Assembly: GCA_900101355.1 (NCBI GenBank)
Contig: FMUV01000016.1
Span: forward strand, 1 to 51,861
Length of the DNA stretch: 51,861 nt
Direction: 5' to 3'
From: Ruminococcus sp. YE282
GTDB taxonomy: Bacteria; Bacillota; Clostridia; Oscillospirales; Acutalibacteraceae
Positions 1-8,078 of this stretch are shown here, one piece after another. Below the pieces are notes generated by a model. The model worked only from the letters and a program-made list of their open reading frames with translations, had not been told where the DNA came from and searched no databases. How positions within the stretch are numbered: the first letter of the stretch is position 1; each line of letters begins with the position of its first letter. The translations under genes were made by a program, and so were the position numbers.

Positions 1-289
1 ATACGGCATAACGCCGTCAATGTCAAGGCGTGGTAATCCATATGACAACGCTTTAGCCGAAAATTTCTTTTCAATTCTCAAAACGGAATGTATCCACAGA
101 GTAAAACTTTCCGGATATGAAGAGGCTCGCCTCTTCATATCCGAATACATCAATTTTTACAACAATTACCGTATTCAAACTAAAACAAAACTGACTCCGC
201 TTGAAAAACGAAATCAGTTTGTTGCTTAAAATTTTATTTTCTACCAATTAGGCTGTTTTTGTACTGTCTGCTCAATCTGGGGCAGGTCA
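1..289 (+). mobile_element. IS3-family insertion sequence, right end (truncated by window edge)
   Basis: The segment holds the 3' part of an IS3-type transposase gene followed by about 60 bp of non-coding DNA ending in GGGGCAGGTCA at 279-289. Read from the other strand this is TGACCTGCCCCAGATTGAGC, and IS3-family termini characteristically begin with TG and often with TGACCTGCCCC. The right boundary is therefore placed at 289. The left end and the first reading frame lie outside the window. Confidence 0.8.
2..229 (+). CDS. IS3-family transposase OrfB, C-terminal fragment
   Basis: The frame is open to the left window edge, so the ATG at 20 is internal; upstream codons read Y-G-I-T-P-S. The protein carries the end of the rve integrase core: S-x-x-G-x-P-Y-D-N-A, then A-E-N-F-F-S, the region containing the last catalytic Glu of the DDE triad. 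The tail ends in Y-N-N-Y-R-x-Q and L-T-P-L-E, typical of IS150/IS3-type OrfB. Only about 75 C-terminal residues are present. Whether the full element is intact cannot be told here. Confidence 0.9.
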   Translation, partial: YGITPSMSRRGNPYDNALAENFFSILKTECIHRVKLSGYEEARLFISEYINFYNNYRIQTKTKLTPLEKRNQFVA

Positions 290-330
290 AAAAACGACAG
301 GTGCAGTATTTGTATGCTTAGATTTTTCTA

Positions 331-359
331 TAAAATGAGCGAAAATCTGCCTCATTTTA
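331..359 (-). terminator. Possible terminator of the hisH-hisF transcript
   Basis: TAAAATGAG (331-339) and CTCATTTTA (351-359) form a 9-bp stem with an 11-nt loop just downstream of hisF on the minus strand. The stem is AT-rich and the following T-tract is poor, so this is a weak call. Confidence 0.4.
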
Positions 360-386
360 GTGGAATATCGGGCGTTTGCACGTAGA

Positions 387-1142
387 TTATAATCTGACAG
401 GGATTCCTTTTTTGTCAAGATATTCTTTAAGTGTTGGAATCGGAATTTCTCCAAAATGGAAAAGTGAGGCTGCAAGCACTGCATCGGCTTTGCCTTTGGT
501 GAATGCGTCATAGAAATGTTCAAGCGCTCCGGCACCTCCGCTTGCAATAACCGGAATGTTAACTTTTTCCGATACAGCCTTTGTAAGTTCAATATCATAA
601 CCGTTTTTCTGTCCGTCTTCGTCCATACTTGTAAGAAGTATTTCTCCTGCGCCAAGTTCTTCACATTTTACTGCCCATTCAACGGCATCAATGCCCATCG
701 GTTTTCTTCCGCCGTTTACATATACTTCCCAGCTTGTACCTTTGCGTTTAGCGTCAATTGCCGCAACAACACACTGACTGCCGAATTTATAAGCTGCTTC
801 GCTGATGAGCTCAGGTCTGTATACAGCGGCTGAATTTACGGAAACTTTATCTGCTCCGGCACGCAGAAGAACGTTAAAATCATCAACGCTTCTGATACCT
901 CCGCCGACAGTAAACGGAATAAAGATAGAATTTGCCACTTTTTCAACCATATCAATTGTGATATTTCTTGAATCGCTTGATGCAGTAATGTCAAGAAAGA
1001 CCAATTCGTCTGCGCCTTGTTTGTCATACTGCTTTGCACATTCAACAGGGTCGCCTGCGTCAACAAGATTTACAAAGCTCATTCCTTTAACAACTCTGCC
1101 GTTCTTTACGTCAAGGCAGGGAATTATTCTTTTTGCATACAT
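387..1142 (-). CDS. hisF: Imidazole glycerol phosphate synthase cyclase subunit HisF
   Basis: HisF is the (beta/alpha)8-barrel cyclase that, with ammonia delivered from HisH, converts PRFAR to imidazole glycerol phosphate and AICAR, linking histidine to purine synthesis. The 251-residue length is normal. It starts K-R-I-I-P-C-L-D with catalytic Asp11. The second catalytic residue, Asp130, is in A-A-I-D-A-K. Phosphate-binding glycine segments G-G-G-I-R (80-84) and A-S-G-G-A are visible. It lies 12 bp downstream of hisH and is presumably co-transcribed and co-translated as the heterodimer. No other his genes are in the window, so this pair is separate from them or at the end of an operon lying elsewhere. 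Confidence 0.97.
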   Translation of the reverse strand: MYAKRIIPCLDVKNGRVVKGMSFVNLVDAGDPVECAKQYDKQGADELVFLDITASSDSRNITIDMVEKVANSIFIPFTVGGGIRSVDDFNVLLRAGADKVSVNSAAVYRPELISEAAYKFGSQCVVAAIDAKRKGTSWEVYVNGGRKPMGIDAVEWAVKCEELGAGEILLTSMDEDGQKNGYDIELTKAVSEKVNIPVIASGGAGALEHFYDAFTKGKADAVLAASLFHFGEIPIPTLKEYLDKKGIPVRL

Positions 1143-1154
1143 AACTTATCCTCC

Positions 1155-1769
1155 TTAGCCTTTTACAATATCGGCAAAGTTTTTCAAAATTTTAAGACCG
1201 GTTTCACCGCTTTTTTCCGGGTGGAACTGGGTTGCAAATACGTTATCCTTTTCAATTGCCGCATCAATTGTAACTCCGTATTTTGTCTGAGCTGAAACAA
1301 TATTTTTATCCGCTGCATTAAGAAAATATGAGTGAACGAAATAAACGTACGGATTTTTGTCAATACCTTTAAATAGTCCGTCATTCTTTTTTATTTCAAG
1401 ACTGTTCCAGCCGATATGGGGGATTTTTAAGCCATCGCCTGACGAAATTTTTGAAATCGTTCCGTCAAAAATTCCAAGTCCTTTGGCATCCGGACTTTCC
1501 TCACTTTTGGGAAACAAAAGCTGAAGTCCAAGGCAAATTCCCAAAAACGGCTTTTTGCTGTTAATAAAGTCAATAACAGTATCTTTGATACCGTATGAAT
1601 TCATCGTATCCATTGTGTCTCCAAATGAGCCTACTCCCGGCAAAACCGCACCGTCAGCCTGCAAAATTTGTTCTTTATCTCTGGTAATAAACGCTTCACA
1701 GCCTATATATTTCAAAGCCTTGTTTACACTTTGAATATTTCCTGCTCCGTAATCAATAATAGCAATCAT
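1155..1769 (-). CDS. hisH: Imidazole glycerol phosphate synthase glutaminase subunit HisH
   Basis: This is the class I glutamine amidotransferase partner of HisF. It hydrolyses glutamine and channels ammonia into the HisF barrel. I use the ATG at 1769, 24 codons inside the longest frame, because it gives the family N-terminus M-I-A-I-I-D-Y-G-A-G-N and has GGGAG upstream. The nucleophile is Cys79 in G-I-C-L-G; His183 and Glu185 in F-H-P-E-K-S complete the triad. The 204-residue length is typical. The gene leads the hisH-hisF pair and is divergent from the RpiR-type regulator at 1955. Confidence 0.96.
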   Translation of the reverse strand: MIAIIDYGAGNIQSVNKALKYIGCEAFITRDKEQILQADGAVLPGVGSFGDTMDTMNSYGIKDTVIDFINSKKPFLGICLGLQLLFPKSEESPDAKGLGIFDGTISKISSGDGLKIPHIGWNSLEIKKNDGLFKGIDKNPYVYFVHSYFLNAADKNIVSAQTKYGVTIDAAIEKDNVFATQFHPEKSGETGLKILKNFADIVKG

Positions 1770-1803
1770 AAATTCATCTCCCAAAGCGATAATAGGATAC
1801 CTA

Positions 1804-1832
1804 ATTTTAACATAATGAATGTACTTTTGCAA
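1804..1832 (-). promoter_or_regulatory. Predicted sigma-A promoter of hisH-hisF
   Basis: On the minus strand TTGCAA (1832-1827) is followed after 17 nt by TAAAAT (1809-1804), about 35 nt before the hisH start codon. Matches are 4/6 and 5/6 to the vegetative consensus. Confidence 0.55.
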
Positions 1833-1892
1833 CAAAAACAAAATAATCTCTCAAATCGGGTCAAAATTTTACTAAAAATAATCCATCAATCA

Positions 1893-1921
1893 TTGAATTA
1901 TGCAAGTTAATGTGTTAAAAT
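1893..1921 (+). promoter_or_regulatory. Predicted sigma-A promoter of the RpiR-type regulator
   Basis: TTGAAT (1893-1898), a 17-nt spacer and TAAAAT (1916-1921) lie about 34 nt before the regulator's ATG. The 60 bp between this and the hisH promoter would hold any shared operator; I saw no obvious dyad there. Confidence 0.55.
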
Positions 1922-1954
1922 GAAAGAGTATTTAAAAATAGGGAGTATCATACA

Positions 1955-2851
1955 ATGATAACGCATCTTCTTACAAGAATAGATTTAATGATGAATTCAT
2001 TTTCAAAAGGACAAAAAAGAATTGCCCTTTATATTGAGGAACACTATGACAAAGCCGCTTTTATGACGGCTTCAAAGCTCGGACAGACAGTCGGTGTGTC
2101 TGAAAGCACTGTTGTCAGATTTGCAACCGAGCTTGGATATGACGGCTATCCGTGCCTTCAAAAAGCTATGCAGGAGATGATTCGCAACAAGCTGACTTCT
2201 GTTCAAAGAATAGAAGTTACTTCAAGCAGAATCGGAAACGAGAATGTGCTTGACAGCGTTCTTAACCAGGATATTGAGAAAATTCGCCGAACCATTGAGG
2301 AAACTTCTAACGAAGATTTTAATCGTGCCGTTCAGGAAATCTGCAATGCTGAAAGAATATATATTTTCGGTGTTCGTTCAACCGCCGCTATTGCAAGTTT
2401 TCTGGCTTACTATTTTGAGTTGATTTTTGACAACGTACGTCTTATAAATACCACAAGCGCAACATCAACCTATGAACATATCTTCAGAATTACCGAAAAA
2501 GACGTTATAATCGGAATTTCATTTCCACGTTACAGCAGTATGGCAATTGAAGCGATGAACTTTGCACGTTCCCGCGGAGCACATGCAGTTGCGCTGACTG
2601 ACAGTATGGCTTCGCCTCTTGTTCAGTCTGCCGATTCCGTCCTTATAGCACGCAGTGATATGGCTTCAATCGTCGATTCGCTTGTTGCACCGCTCAGTCT
2701 TATAAATGCACTTATCGTTGCAACCGTATTAAAGAAAAAGGAGGAGGTTTCCGAAACATTCCGTAACCTTGAACAGGTGTGGAATCGTGAGGGCGTTTAT
2801 ACAAGTCACGACAGGGAACATCCGATAGCGGCTGATGAAGATGAAAAATAA
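1955..2851 (+). CDS. MurR/RpiR-family transcriptional regulator (HTH plus SIS domain)
   Basis: The N-terminal region carries the RpiR helix-turn-helix, with T-A-S-K-L-G-Q-T-V-G-V-S-E-S-T-V-V-R-F-A around residues 34-52. The C-terminal half is a SIS sugar-isomerase fold (F-G-V-R-S-T-A-A-I-A, then I-G-I-S-F-P-R-Y-S) that senses phosphosugars in characterised members. At 298 residues it is full length. GGGAG lies 10-14 nt before the ATG. It overlaps the next gene by 17 bp, so the two are coupled. No sugar gene is adjacent, so the ligand and targets cannot be guessed; the neighbouring flavoprotein may simply share the transcript. Confidence 0.9.
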   Translation: MITHLLTRIDLMMNSFSKGQKRIALYIEEHYDKAAFMTASKLGQTVGVSESTVVRFATELGYDGYPCLQKAMQEMIRNKLTSVQRIEVTSSRIGNENVLDSVLNQDIEKIRRTIEETSNEDFNRAVQEICNAERIYIFGVRSTAAIASFLAYYFELIFDNVRLINTTSATSTYEHIFRITEKDVIIGISFPRYSSMAIEAMNFARSRGAHAVALTDSMASPLVQSADSVLIARSDMASIVDSLVAPLSLINALIVATVLKKKEEVSETFRNLEQVWNREGVYTSHDREHPIAADEDEK

Positions 2852-4076
2852 ATCTGTTGTTGTAATCGGCGGAGGAGCGGCAGGACTTATTGCCGCAGGT
2901 ACCGCTGCCGAAAATGGGGCTTCCGTTAACCTGATTGAAAAAAATAATCGCGTCGGCAGAAAAATAATGATTACAGGCAAGGGCAGGTGTAATATTACCA
3001 ATAATTGTGATGTCCAGACTTTTATAAGCAATGTACCTGTAAACGGAAGATTTTTGTATTCTGCCATAAATTCGTTTAATCCGTGGGAGGCAATGAATTT
3101 TTTTGAAAGCCTCGGGCTCAGCCTTAAAACAGAGAGAGGCAACCGTGTTTTTCCGATTTCCGACAAGGCGGTTGACGTTGTCGATTCACTCAACGGTTAT
3201 ATTGAGCAAAACGGTGTAAAACTCATCAACGACACTGCAACAGCGCTTGTAATCAATAACGGAAATTTATGTGCTGTTAAATGCAAAGGAAAAACTTATG
3301 AAGCTGACTGTGTGATAGTTTGCTGCGGCGGAAAGAGTTATCCTTTGACAGGCTCAACCGGTGACGGATATACTCTTGCAAAGCAGGCAGGACACACGAT
3401 AATTACGCCAAAACCGTCGCTTGTGCCTCTTGAGAGCTGTGATTCCGAATGTAAATCCATGCAGGGGTTATCGCTGAAAAATGTTTCTCTTAAAATAATT
3501 AACCGTTCAAACGGCAAAACATCATACAGTGATTTTGGTGACATGCTTTTTACCCATTTTGGAATGAGCGGACCGATGATTCTTTCCGCAAGTTCACATT
3601 TGCGTGATATAACGGCAGGAAAATACTATGCAGAAATTGACTTGAAACCTGCGCTCGATTTTGAACAGCTTGACAAAAGAATCAGACATGATTTTACTGA
3701 AAATTCAAATAAAGATGTGTCAAACTCATTTTCAAAGCTTTTGCCGAGAAAAATAATTATTCCCGTGCTAAAGCGCTGGGGCGTTCCGTTTGATAAAAAA
3801 TGTAATGTAATAACAAAGGAAGAGCGCCGAAAGCTTTGTGAAATTCTTAAAGCTTTTACGGTTGATATAAGCGGTTTCAGACCGATTGAGGAAGCCATTA
3901 TTACCTCAGGCGGCGTAAAAACCACAGAAATTAATCCCAAAACTATGGAAAGCAAGCTTTTAAACAACCTGTATTTTGCTGGTGAAGTTATTGACTGTGA
4001 CGCATACACCGGCGGATTTAATTTGCAGATAGCTTGGAGTACGGGCAGACTTGCCGGTAATTCCGCCTCAATCTAA
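2835..4076 (+). CDS. HI0933/BaiN-like FAD-dependent oxidoreductase
   Basis: A 413-residue flavoprotein. The N-terminus has the FAD dinucleotide-binding motif G-G-G-A-A-G-L-I-A (12-20) and an acidic strand end L-I-E-K, followed by G-R-K-I-M-I-T-G-K-G-R-C-N-I-T-N, a signature of the HI0933 (YhiN/BaiN) family. The C-terminal signature T-S-G-G-V-K-T-T-E-I and G-E-V-I-D-C-D-A-Y-T-G-G-F-N-L-Q completes the flavin site. Most members are uncharacterised; BaiN acts on bile-acid intermediates, but the family is too broad to assign that here. Translation is coupled to the upstream regulator. The second Met (2841) is an alternative start. Confidence 0.9.
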   Translation: MKMKNKSVVVIGGGAAGLIAAGTAAENGASVNLIEKNNRVGRKIMITGKGRCNITNNCDVQTFISNVPVNGRFLYSAINSFNPWEAMNFFESLGLSLKTERGNRVFPISDKAVDVVDSLNGYIEQNGVKLINDTATALVINNGNLCAVKCKGKTYEADCVIVCCGGKSYPLTGSTGDGYTLAKQAGHTIITPKPSLVPLESCDSECKSMQGLSLKNVSLKIINRSNGKTSYSDFGDMLFTHFGMSGPMILSASSHLRDITAGKYYAEIDLKPALDFEQLDKRIRHDFTENSNKDVSNSFSKLLPRKIIIPVLKRWGVPFDKKCNVITKEERRKLCEILKAFTVDISGFRPIEEAIITSGGVKTTEINPKTMESKLLNNLYFAGEVIDCDAYTGGFNLQIAWSTGRLAGNSASI

Positions 4077-4145
4077 ATATACTTGAAAACTGTATAATTC
4101 TAATTTAGAAATATTATATTAAAATAAAACACAAGGAGAATTTAT

Positions 4146-4814
4146 ATGTCTGTTGTAATAGCACTTGACGGCCCTGCAGGAGCAGGAAAATCCTCAATCG
4201 CAAAAAAAGCGGCAAAAGCTCTTGATTATATATATGTAGACACAGGTGCACTTTACCGCACAATAGGTCTTGCCGCAAGCCGCGAAAATGTTGAGCCAAA
4301 ACCGTCAAAAGAAGTTGAAGAACTTTTAGACAAAATTAACGTAGATTTAACATTTAATAGCCTTGGTGAACAGGTAGTTTTGCTTGACGGCGAAGATGTG
4401 TCAGGTGAAATTCGTACTCCTGAGGCTTCAATGATGGCGTCAAAAATATCGGCTGTTCCTGCGGTAAGAGCATATCTTCTTGACTTGCAGCGCAATATGG
4501 CTAAAACCCATAACGTTATTATGGACGGACGTGATATAGGTACGGTGGTTCTTCCAAATGCGAAAGTAAAAATATTTTTAACAGCGTCACCCGAGGCAAG
4601 AGCTCAGAGAAGATATAAAGAGCTTTGTGAAAAAGGCATGGACGTTAAGTATGAGGATGTACTTAACGATGTAATACAGCGTGATTATAATGATACTCAC
4701 CGAGATGTTGCGCCACTTAAGCCAGCCGATGGCTGTGTAATTGTCGATACGACAGAGCTTGATTTTGAACAGTCTGTTGACAAAATAATTTCAGTAATCA
4801 AGGAGAATATTTAA
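4146..4814 (+). CDS. cmk: Cytidylate kinase
   Basis: Phosphorylates CMP and dCMP to the diphosphates with ATP in pyrimidine salvage. The P-loop G-P-A-G-A-G-K-S spans residues 9-16. The family motifs V-D-T-G-A-L-Y-R, D-G-R-D-I-G-T-V-V and the R-A-Q-R-R-Y lid follow. The 222-residue length is standard. A good AAGGAG sits before the ATG. Its TAA overlaps the next ATG (TAATG), so it is coupled to plsC. The cmk-plsC-ispH/S1 order is recurrent in Clostridia. Confidence 0.97.
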   Translation: MSVVIALDGPAGAGKSSIAKKAAKALDYIYVDTGALYRTIGLAASRENVEPKPSKEVEELLDKINVDLTFNSLGEQVVLLDGEDVSGEIRTPEASMMASKISAVPAVRAYLLDLQRNMAKTHNVIMDGRDIGTVVLPNAKVKIFLTASPEARAQRRYKELCEKGMDVKYEDVLNDVIQRDYNDTHRDVAPLKPADGCVIVDTTELDFEQSVDKIISVIKENI

Positions 4815-5446
4815 TGGGACAGTCAAAAGTTCTTTACTCAATCGGACGAGTAGTTTGTACTCCGATATATAAACTCTGTTACAGATATAAGGCTATTAAC
4901 AATCACACAATTCCCGAGAGCGGAGGCTGTATTCTCGCATGCAACCACATTTCTTTTGCAGACCCTGTTCTTTTAGGCCTTTGCCAAAAACGCAGACTGT
5001 TTTTTATGGCTAAATCCGAACTTTTTAAAAATAAATTTTTCGCTTCGGTTATACGTGCCCTCGGTGCGTTTCCAGTGGAAAGAGGCGCAGGAGATAACAA
5101 AGCCATCAAAACAGGCGAGGACTTAATCAAAGACGGCGAAGTTATGACTATTTTTATTGAGGGCGGCAGAACCAAAACCGGCGATTTAATGCGCCCACGT
5201 TCGGGTTGTGCGCTTGTTGCTCAACAGATGCAGGTGCCTGTGATTCCCGCATGTATTACCGTTGTCGGAAATCCAAAGCACAGGTTTTCAAAATGTGTTG
5301 TACATTTTGGTGAGCCGCTTACTCCCGAACAATTGGGGCTTACTCCCGACGGAGGCAGGAGAGAGCTTAGAAACGCCTCAAATAAGATAATGGACGAAAT
5401 AAAAAAGATGAGGGAGCAAGATTTACGTGAGTATAAAAAAGGCTGA
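4814..5446 (+). CDS. plsC: 1-acyl-sn-glycerol-3-phosphate acyltransferase
   Basis: Acylates lysophosphatidic acid to phosphatidic acid at the inner face of the membrane. The catalytic HX4D motif is N-H-I-S-F-A-D (His45, Asp50). The glycerol-phosphate binding motif F-I-E-G-G-R-T lies near 115-120, and the P-V-I-P-A block near 144. At 210 residues it is a compact member. It starts on the stop codon of cmk and ends 20 bp inside the next gene, consistent with one transcript. Confidence 0.94.
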   Translation: MGQSKVLYSIGRVVCTPIYKLCYRYKAINNHTIPESGGCILACNHISFADPVLLGLCQKRRLFFMAKSELFKNKFFASVIRALGAFPVERGAGDNKAIKTGEDLIKDGEVMTIFIEGGRTKTGDLMRPRSGCALVAQQMQVPVIPACITVVGNPKHRFSKCVVHFGEPLTPEQLGLTPDGGRRELRNASNKIMDEIKKMREQDLREYKKG

Positions 5447-7424
5447 GTCGGCAGGCTTCTGTTTTGGTGTAAACCGAGCCATTAATATTGTGAATGATTT
5501 AATTGTAAACGATGTTAAAGTCTGTACCCTCGGACCGATTATTCACAATATGGAGCTTGTGCGTGAATTAAAAGAAAAGGGATGCCGACCGATAGATGAT
5601 ATTGATGAGCTTAAAGACGGTGAAACGCTTGTAATACGTTCACACGGTGTCCCAAAGTCGGTAATAGATAAGCTTGGCGCAAAGGGTATTGACTATAAAG
5701 ACGCAACTTGTCCGTTTGTAAAGAAAATTCATAACATCGTGGCTCAGGCAAATCCGGATTATGATATTGTTTTGATAGCGGGTAACAAGAATCACCCGGA
5801 AGTGCAGGGCATAATCGGCAATTGCCTTGCCGAGTGCTATACTTTTAATAATGAAGCCGAGCTTGAAGAAATATTGCCTATTATTCTTAAAAAGAACAAT
5901 ACAAACTTAAAGGTTGTTGCACAAACCACTTTTGATACAAAAGAATGGGAAAAATCCGTAAAAAAGATAAAAAAACTATGTACAAATGTAAAAATATTTG
6001 ATACAATATGTAATGCTACGTCAGTTAGGCAGAGTGAAGCTGATTTAATTGCTGCTCAGTCGGACTTTATGTTAGTTATAGGTGACAGACACAGTTCAAA
6101 TACGGCAAAGTTATTTGATATTTGCAAAAGGCGATGTTCTGATACCGTACTGATTGAAACCGCCAGGGAACTTGATACGGCAAAGGTTCGGGCTGCCAAA
6201 GACATAGGCGTGACTGCCGGTGCGTCAACACCGACAAGGATAATAAAGGAGGTACTGGATACAATGAGTGAAATTAAATCCGGTGAAACAAATGTTGAAG
6301 AATCTTTTGAGGAGCTGCTTGAAGAGTCCCTCAAAAACTTAAATACAAATGAGAGGGTAATGGGTACAGTAATCAGTATTGCACCTAACGAAGTTCAGGT
6401 TGACGTCGGCAGAAAACAGACAGGCTTTATTCCTGTTTCAGAGCTTTCAAACGATCCAAACGCTAAACCTGAAGATATTGTAAAAATCGGCGATAAAATC
6501 GAGCTTCTTATCATGAAGACTAACGACCAAGAGGGTACAATTATGCTTTCAAAGCGCAGAGTTGACGCTCAGAAGGGTTGGGAAGAACTTCAGGGCAAGG
6601 TTGAATCTCAGGAAATTCTCACAAGCAAGGTTACAGAAGCTGTTAAGGGCGGCGTAATTGTACTTTACAACAACGTAAGAGTATTTATCCCTGCTTCACA
6701 GGCTACTGCAAGCCGTGACGAAAAGCTTGAGGATCTCGTTGGTCAGGAAGTTAACTTCAGACTTATTGAGGTTTCACAGCGCGGCAGACAGAGAAGAGCA
6801 ATCGGCTCAATCCGCAGTGTACTCAAAGAGCAGAGAGCTGCTCAGCGTGAAGAATTTTGGAAGAACTGCGAAATCGGCAAGCGTTACAAGGGCGTTGTTA
6901 AGTCACTTACAAGCTACGGCGCATTTGTTGATCTTGGCGGTGTGTTCGGAATGATTCACATCTCAGAACTTTCTTGGACACACATCAAGCATCCGAGCGA
7001 AGTTGTTAACGTTGGCGACACTGTTGATGTTTACATAAAGGACATCAACGAAGAAACAAAGAAAATTTCTCTTGGCTTCAAAAATGCCGAAGACAATCCG
7101 TGGGAAATTCTTAAGAGAGATTATCCTGAGGGAACAGTAGTAAAAGCTAAGATTGTTGGCCTTACAACATTCGGTGCTTTTGCAAATATTATCCCTGGTA
7201 TTGATGGTCTTATCCACATTTCTCAGATTGCCAACCAGAGAATCGACAAGCCCGCTGACATTCTTTCAGTTGGTGAAACTGTTGAAGCAAAAATCACAGC
7301 AATTGATTTTGACAAAAAGCGTGTAAGTCTTTCAATGCGTGCTCTTCTTCCTGAAGACGAGCAGGCTCCTACAAAGGAAACAGCTCCCGAAGAAGCTCCT
7401 GCAGAGACAGAAAGCGCTGAATAA
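5427..7424 (+). CDS. ispH: Fused IspH (HMBPP reductase) and four-repeat S1 RNA-binding protein
   Basis: Residues 1 to about 280 are IspH, the [4Fe-4S] reductase that makes IPP and DMAPP from HMBPP at the end of the MEP pathway. The three cluster cysteines are Cys12, Cys95 and Cys195; N-H-P-E-V and G-D-R-H-S-S-N-T are also present. Residues from about 308 to 635 contain four S1 repeats (V-M-G-T-V-I-S; the divergent second repeat; Y-K-G-V-V-K-S; V-K-A-K-I-V-G), and an acidic Glu/Pro tail follows. GTG at 5427 is the start, with AGGGAG upstream. This fusion is known in Clostridia. The junction contains a strong internal ribosome-binding site (separate entry). Confidence 0.95.
   Translation: MSIKKAESAGFCFGVNRAINIVNDLIVNDVKVCTLGPIIHNMELVRELKEKGCRPIDDIDELKDGETLVIRSHGVPKSVIDKLGAKGIDYKDATCPFVKKIHNIVAQANPDYDIVLIAGNKNHPEVQGIIGNCLAECYTFNNEAELEEILPIILKKNNTNLKVVAQTTFDTKEWEKSVKKIKKLCTNVKIFDTICNATSVRQSEADLIAAQSDFMLVIGDRHSSNTAKLFDICKRRCSDTVLIETARELDTAKVRAAKDIGVTAGASTPTRIIKEVLDTMSEIKSGETNVEESFEELLEESLKNLNTNERVMGTVISIAPNEVQVDVGRKQTGFIPVSELSNDPNAKPEDIVKIGDKIELLIMKTNDQEGTIMLSKRRVDAQKGWEELQGKVESQEILTSKVTEAVKGGVIVLYNNVRVFIPASQATASRDEKLEDLVGQEVNFRLIEVSQRGRQRRAIGSIRSVLKEQRAAQREEFWKNCEIGKRYKGVVKSLTSYGAFVDLGGVFGMIHISELSWTHIKHPSEVVNVGDTVDVYIKDINEETKKISLGFKNAEDNPWEILKRDYPEGTVVKAKIVGLTTFGAFANIIPGIDGLIHISQIANQRIDKPADILSVGETVEAKITAIDFDKKRVSLSMRALLPEDEQAPTKETAPEEAPAETESAE
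6245..6266 (+). promoter_or_regulatory. Internal Shine-Dalgarno and in-frame ATG at the IspH/S1 junction
   Basis: AAAGGAGGT (6245-6253) is a near-perfect anti-SD complement and is followed after 10 nt by ATG (6264). The ATG is codon 280 of the fusion, in frame, exactly where IspH homology ends and the S1 part begins. It could drive separate synthesis of a roughly 386-residue S1 protein. Confidence 0.6.
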
Positions 7425-7435
7425 TTCTATCGATT

Positions 7436-7467
7436 AAGGGCACTTTATAAGTGCCCTTTATTTTTTT
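7436..7467 (+). terminator. Rho-independent terminator after ispH/S1
   Basis: AAGGGCACTT (7436-7445) and AAGTGCCCTT (7449-7458) form a perfect 10-bp stem with a 3-nt loop, followed by TATTTTTTT. Confidence 0.93.
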
Positions 7468-7479
7468 ACGGAGGACATT

Positions 7480-8055
7480 ATGACGCCACAAGAAGAATTT
7501 ATCGCAATCTATAATGAACATATCACACGCCAGGGTGCCGATGATTTGCTTGAATGGCTGAAACGCACCGACTTTTTTACCGCTCCTGCAAGCACAAGGT
7601 ATCATTGTGCCTGTGAAAACGGATTGGTAATGCACTCGGTAAGTGTTTTTAACACTATGATGGAAAAACACTTTGATGAAGAAACCGACAGTGTTGAAAG
7701 CTTTGCAATTTGCGGTTTGCTTCACGATTTATGTAAGGCACAGTTTTATAAGGTGTCTTCACGCAATGTGAAAAATGAAACTACGGGACAGTGGGAAAAA
7801 GTTCCTTATTATGCTGTTGACGACCAATTTCCGTACGGACACGGAGAAAAATCGGTATTTCTCATTGAACGAAAAATGCACCTTAAAATTGATGAAGCCA
7901 TGGCGATTCGCTGGCATATGGGTGAGTTTGGCGACAAAAACAGCAATACCATCAGTCAGGCTTACGACCGCTATCCGCTTGCCGTAAAATTGCATCTTGC
8001 TGACCTTGAATCAACATTCTTGCGTGAAAAGGGAACATCTGCCGTTAATAAATAA
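7480..8055 (+). CDS. HD-domain protein, putative phosphohydrolase
   Basis: A 191-residue protein with HD-type metal ligands: an N-terminal His in L-V-M-H-S-V, the H-D pair in L-L-H-D-L-C-K-A, and further His in I-R-W-H-M-G. It resembles small clostridial HD hydrolases whose substrate is unknown; the long spacing between the H-D pair and the R-W-H motif suggests a nucleotidase-like fold (inference). GGAGG precedes the ATG, and the gene follows the terminator of the previous operon. The insertion sequence starts 23 bp after its stop, separating it from ligA. The two may once have been co-transcribed. Confidence 0.8.
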   Translation: MTPQEEFIAIYNEHITRQGADDLLEWLKRTDFFTAPASTRYHCACENGLVMHSVSVFNTMMEKHFDEETDSVESFAICGLLHDLCKAQFYKVSSRNVKNETTGQWEKVPYYAVDDQFPYGHGEKSVFLIERKMHLKIDEAMAIRWHMGEFGDKNSNTISQAYDRYPLAVKLHLADLESTFLREKGTSAVNK

Positions 8056-8078
8056 TCGCTGTAATTCAATTTAATTAA

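Noticed and set aside
287..664. 125-residue minus-strand frame overlapping hisF
   Set aside because: It lies mostly inside hisF in another frame, has no ribosome-binding site and reads like shifted hisF sequence.
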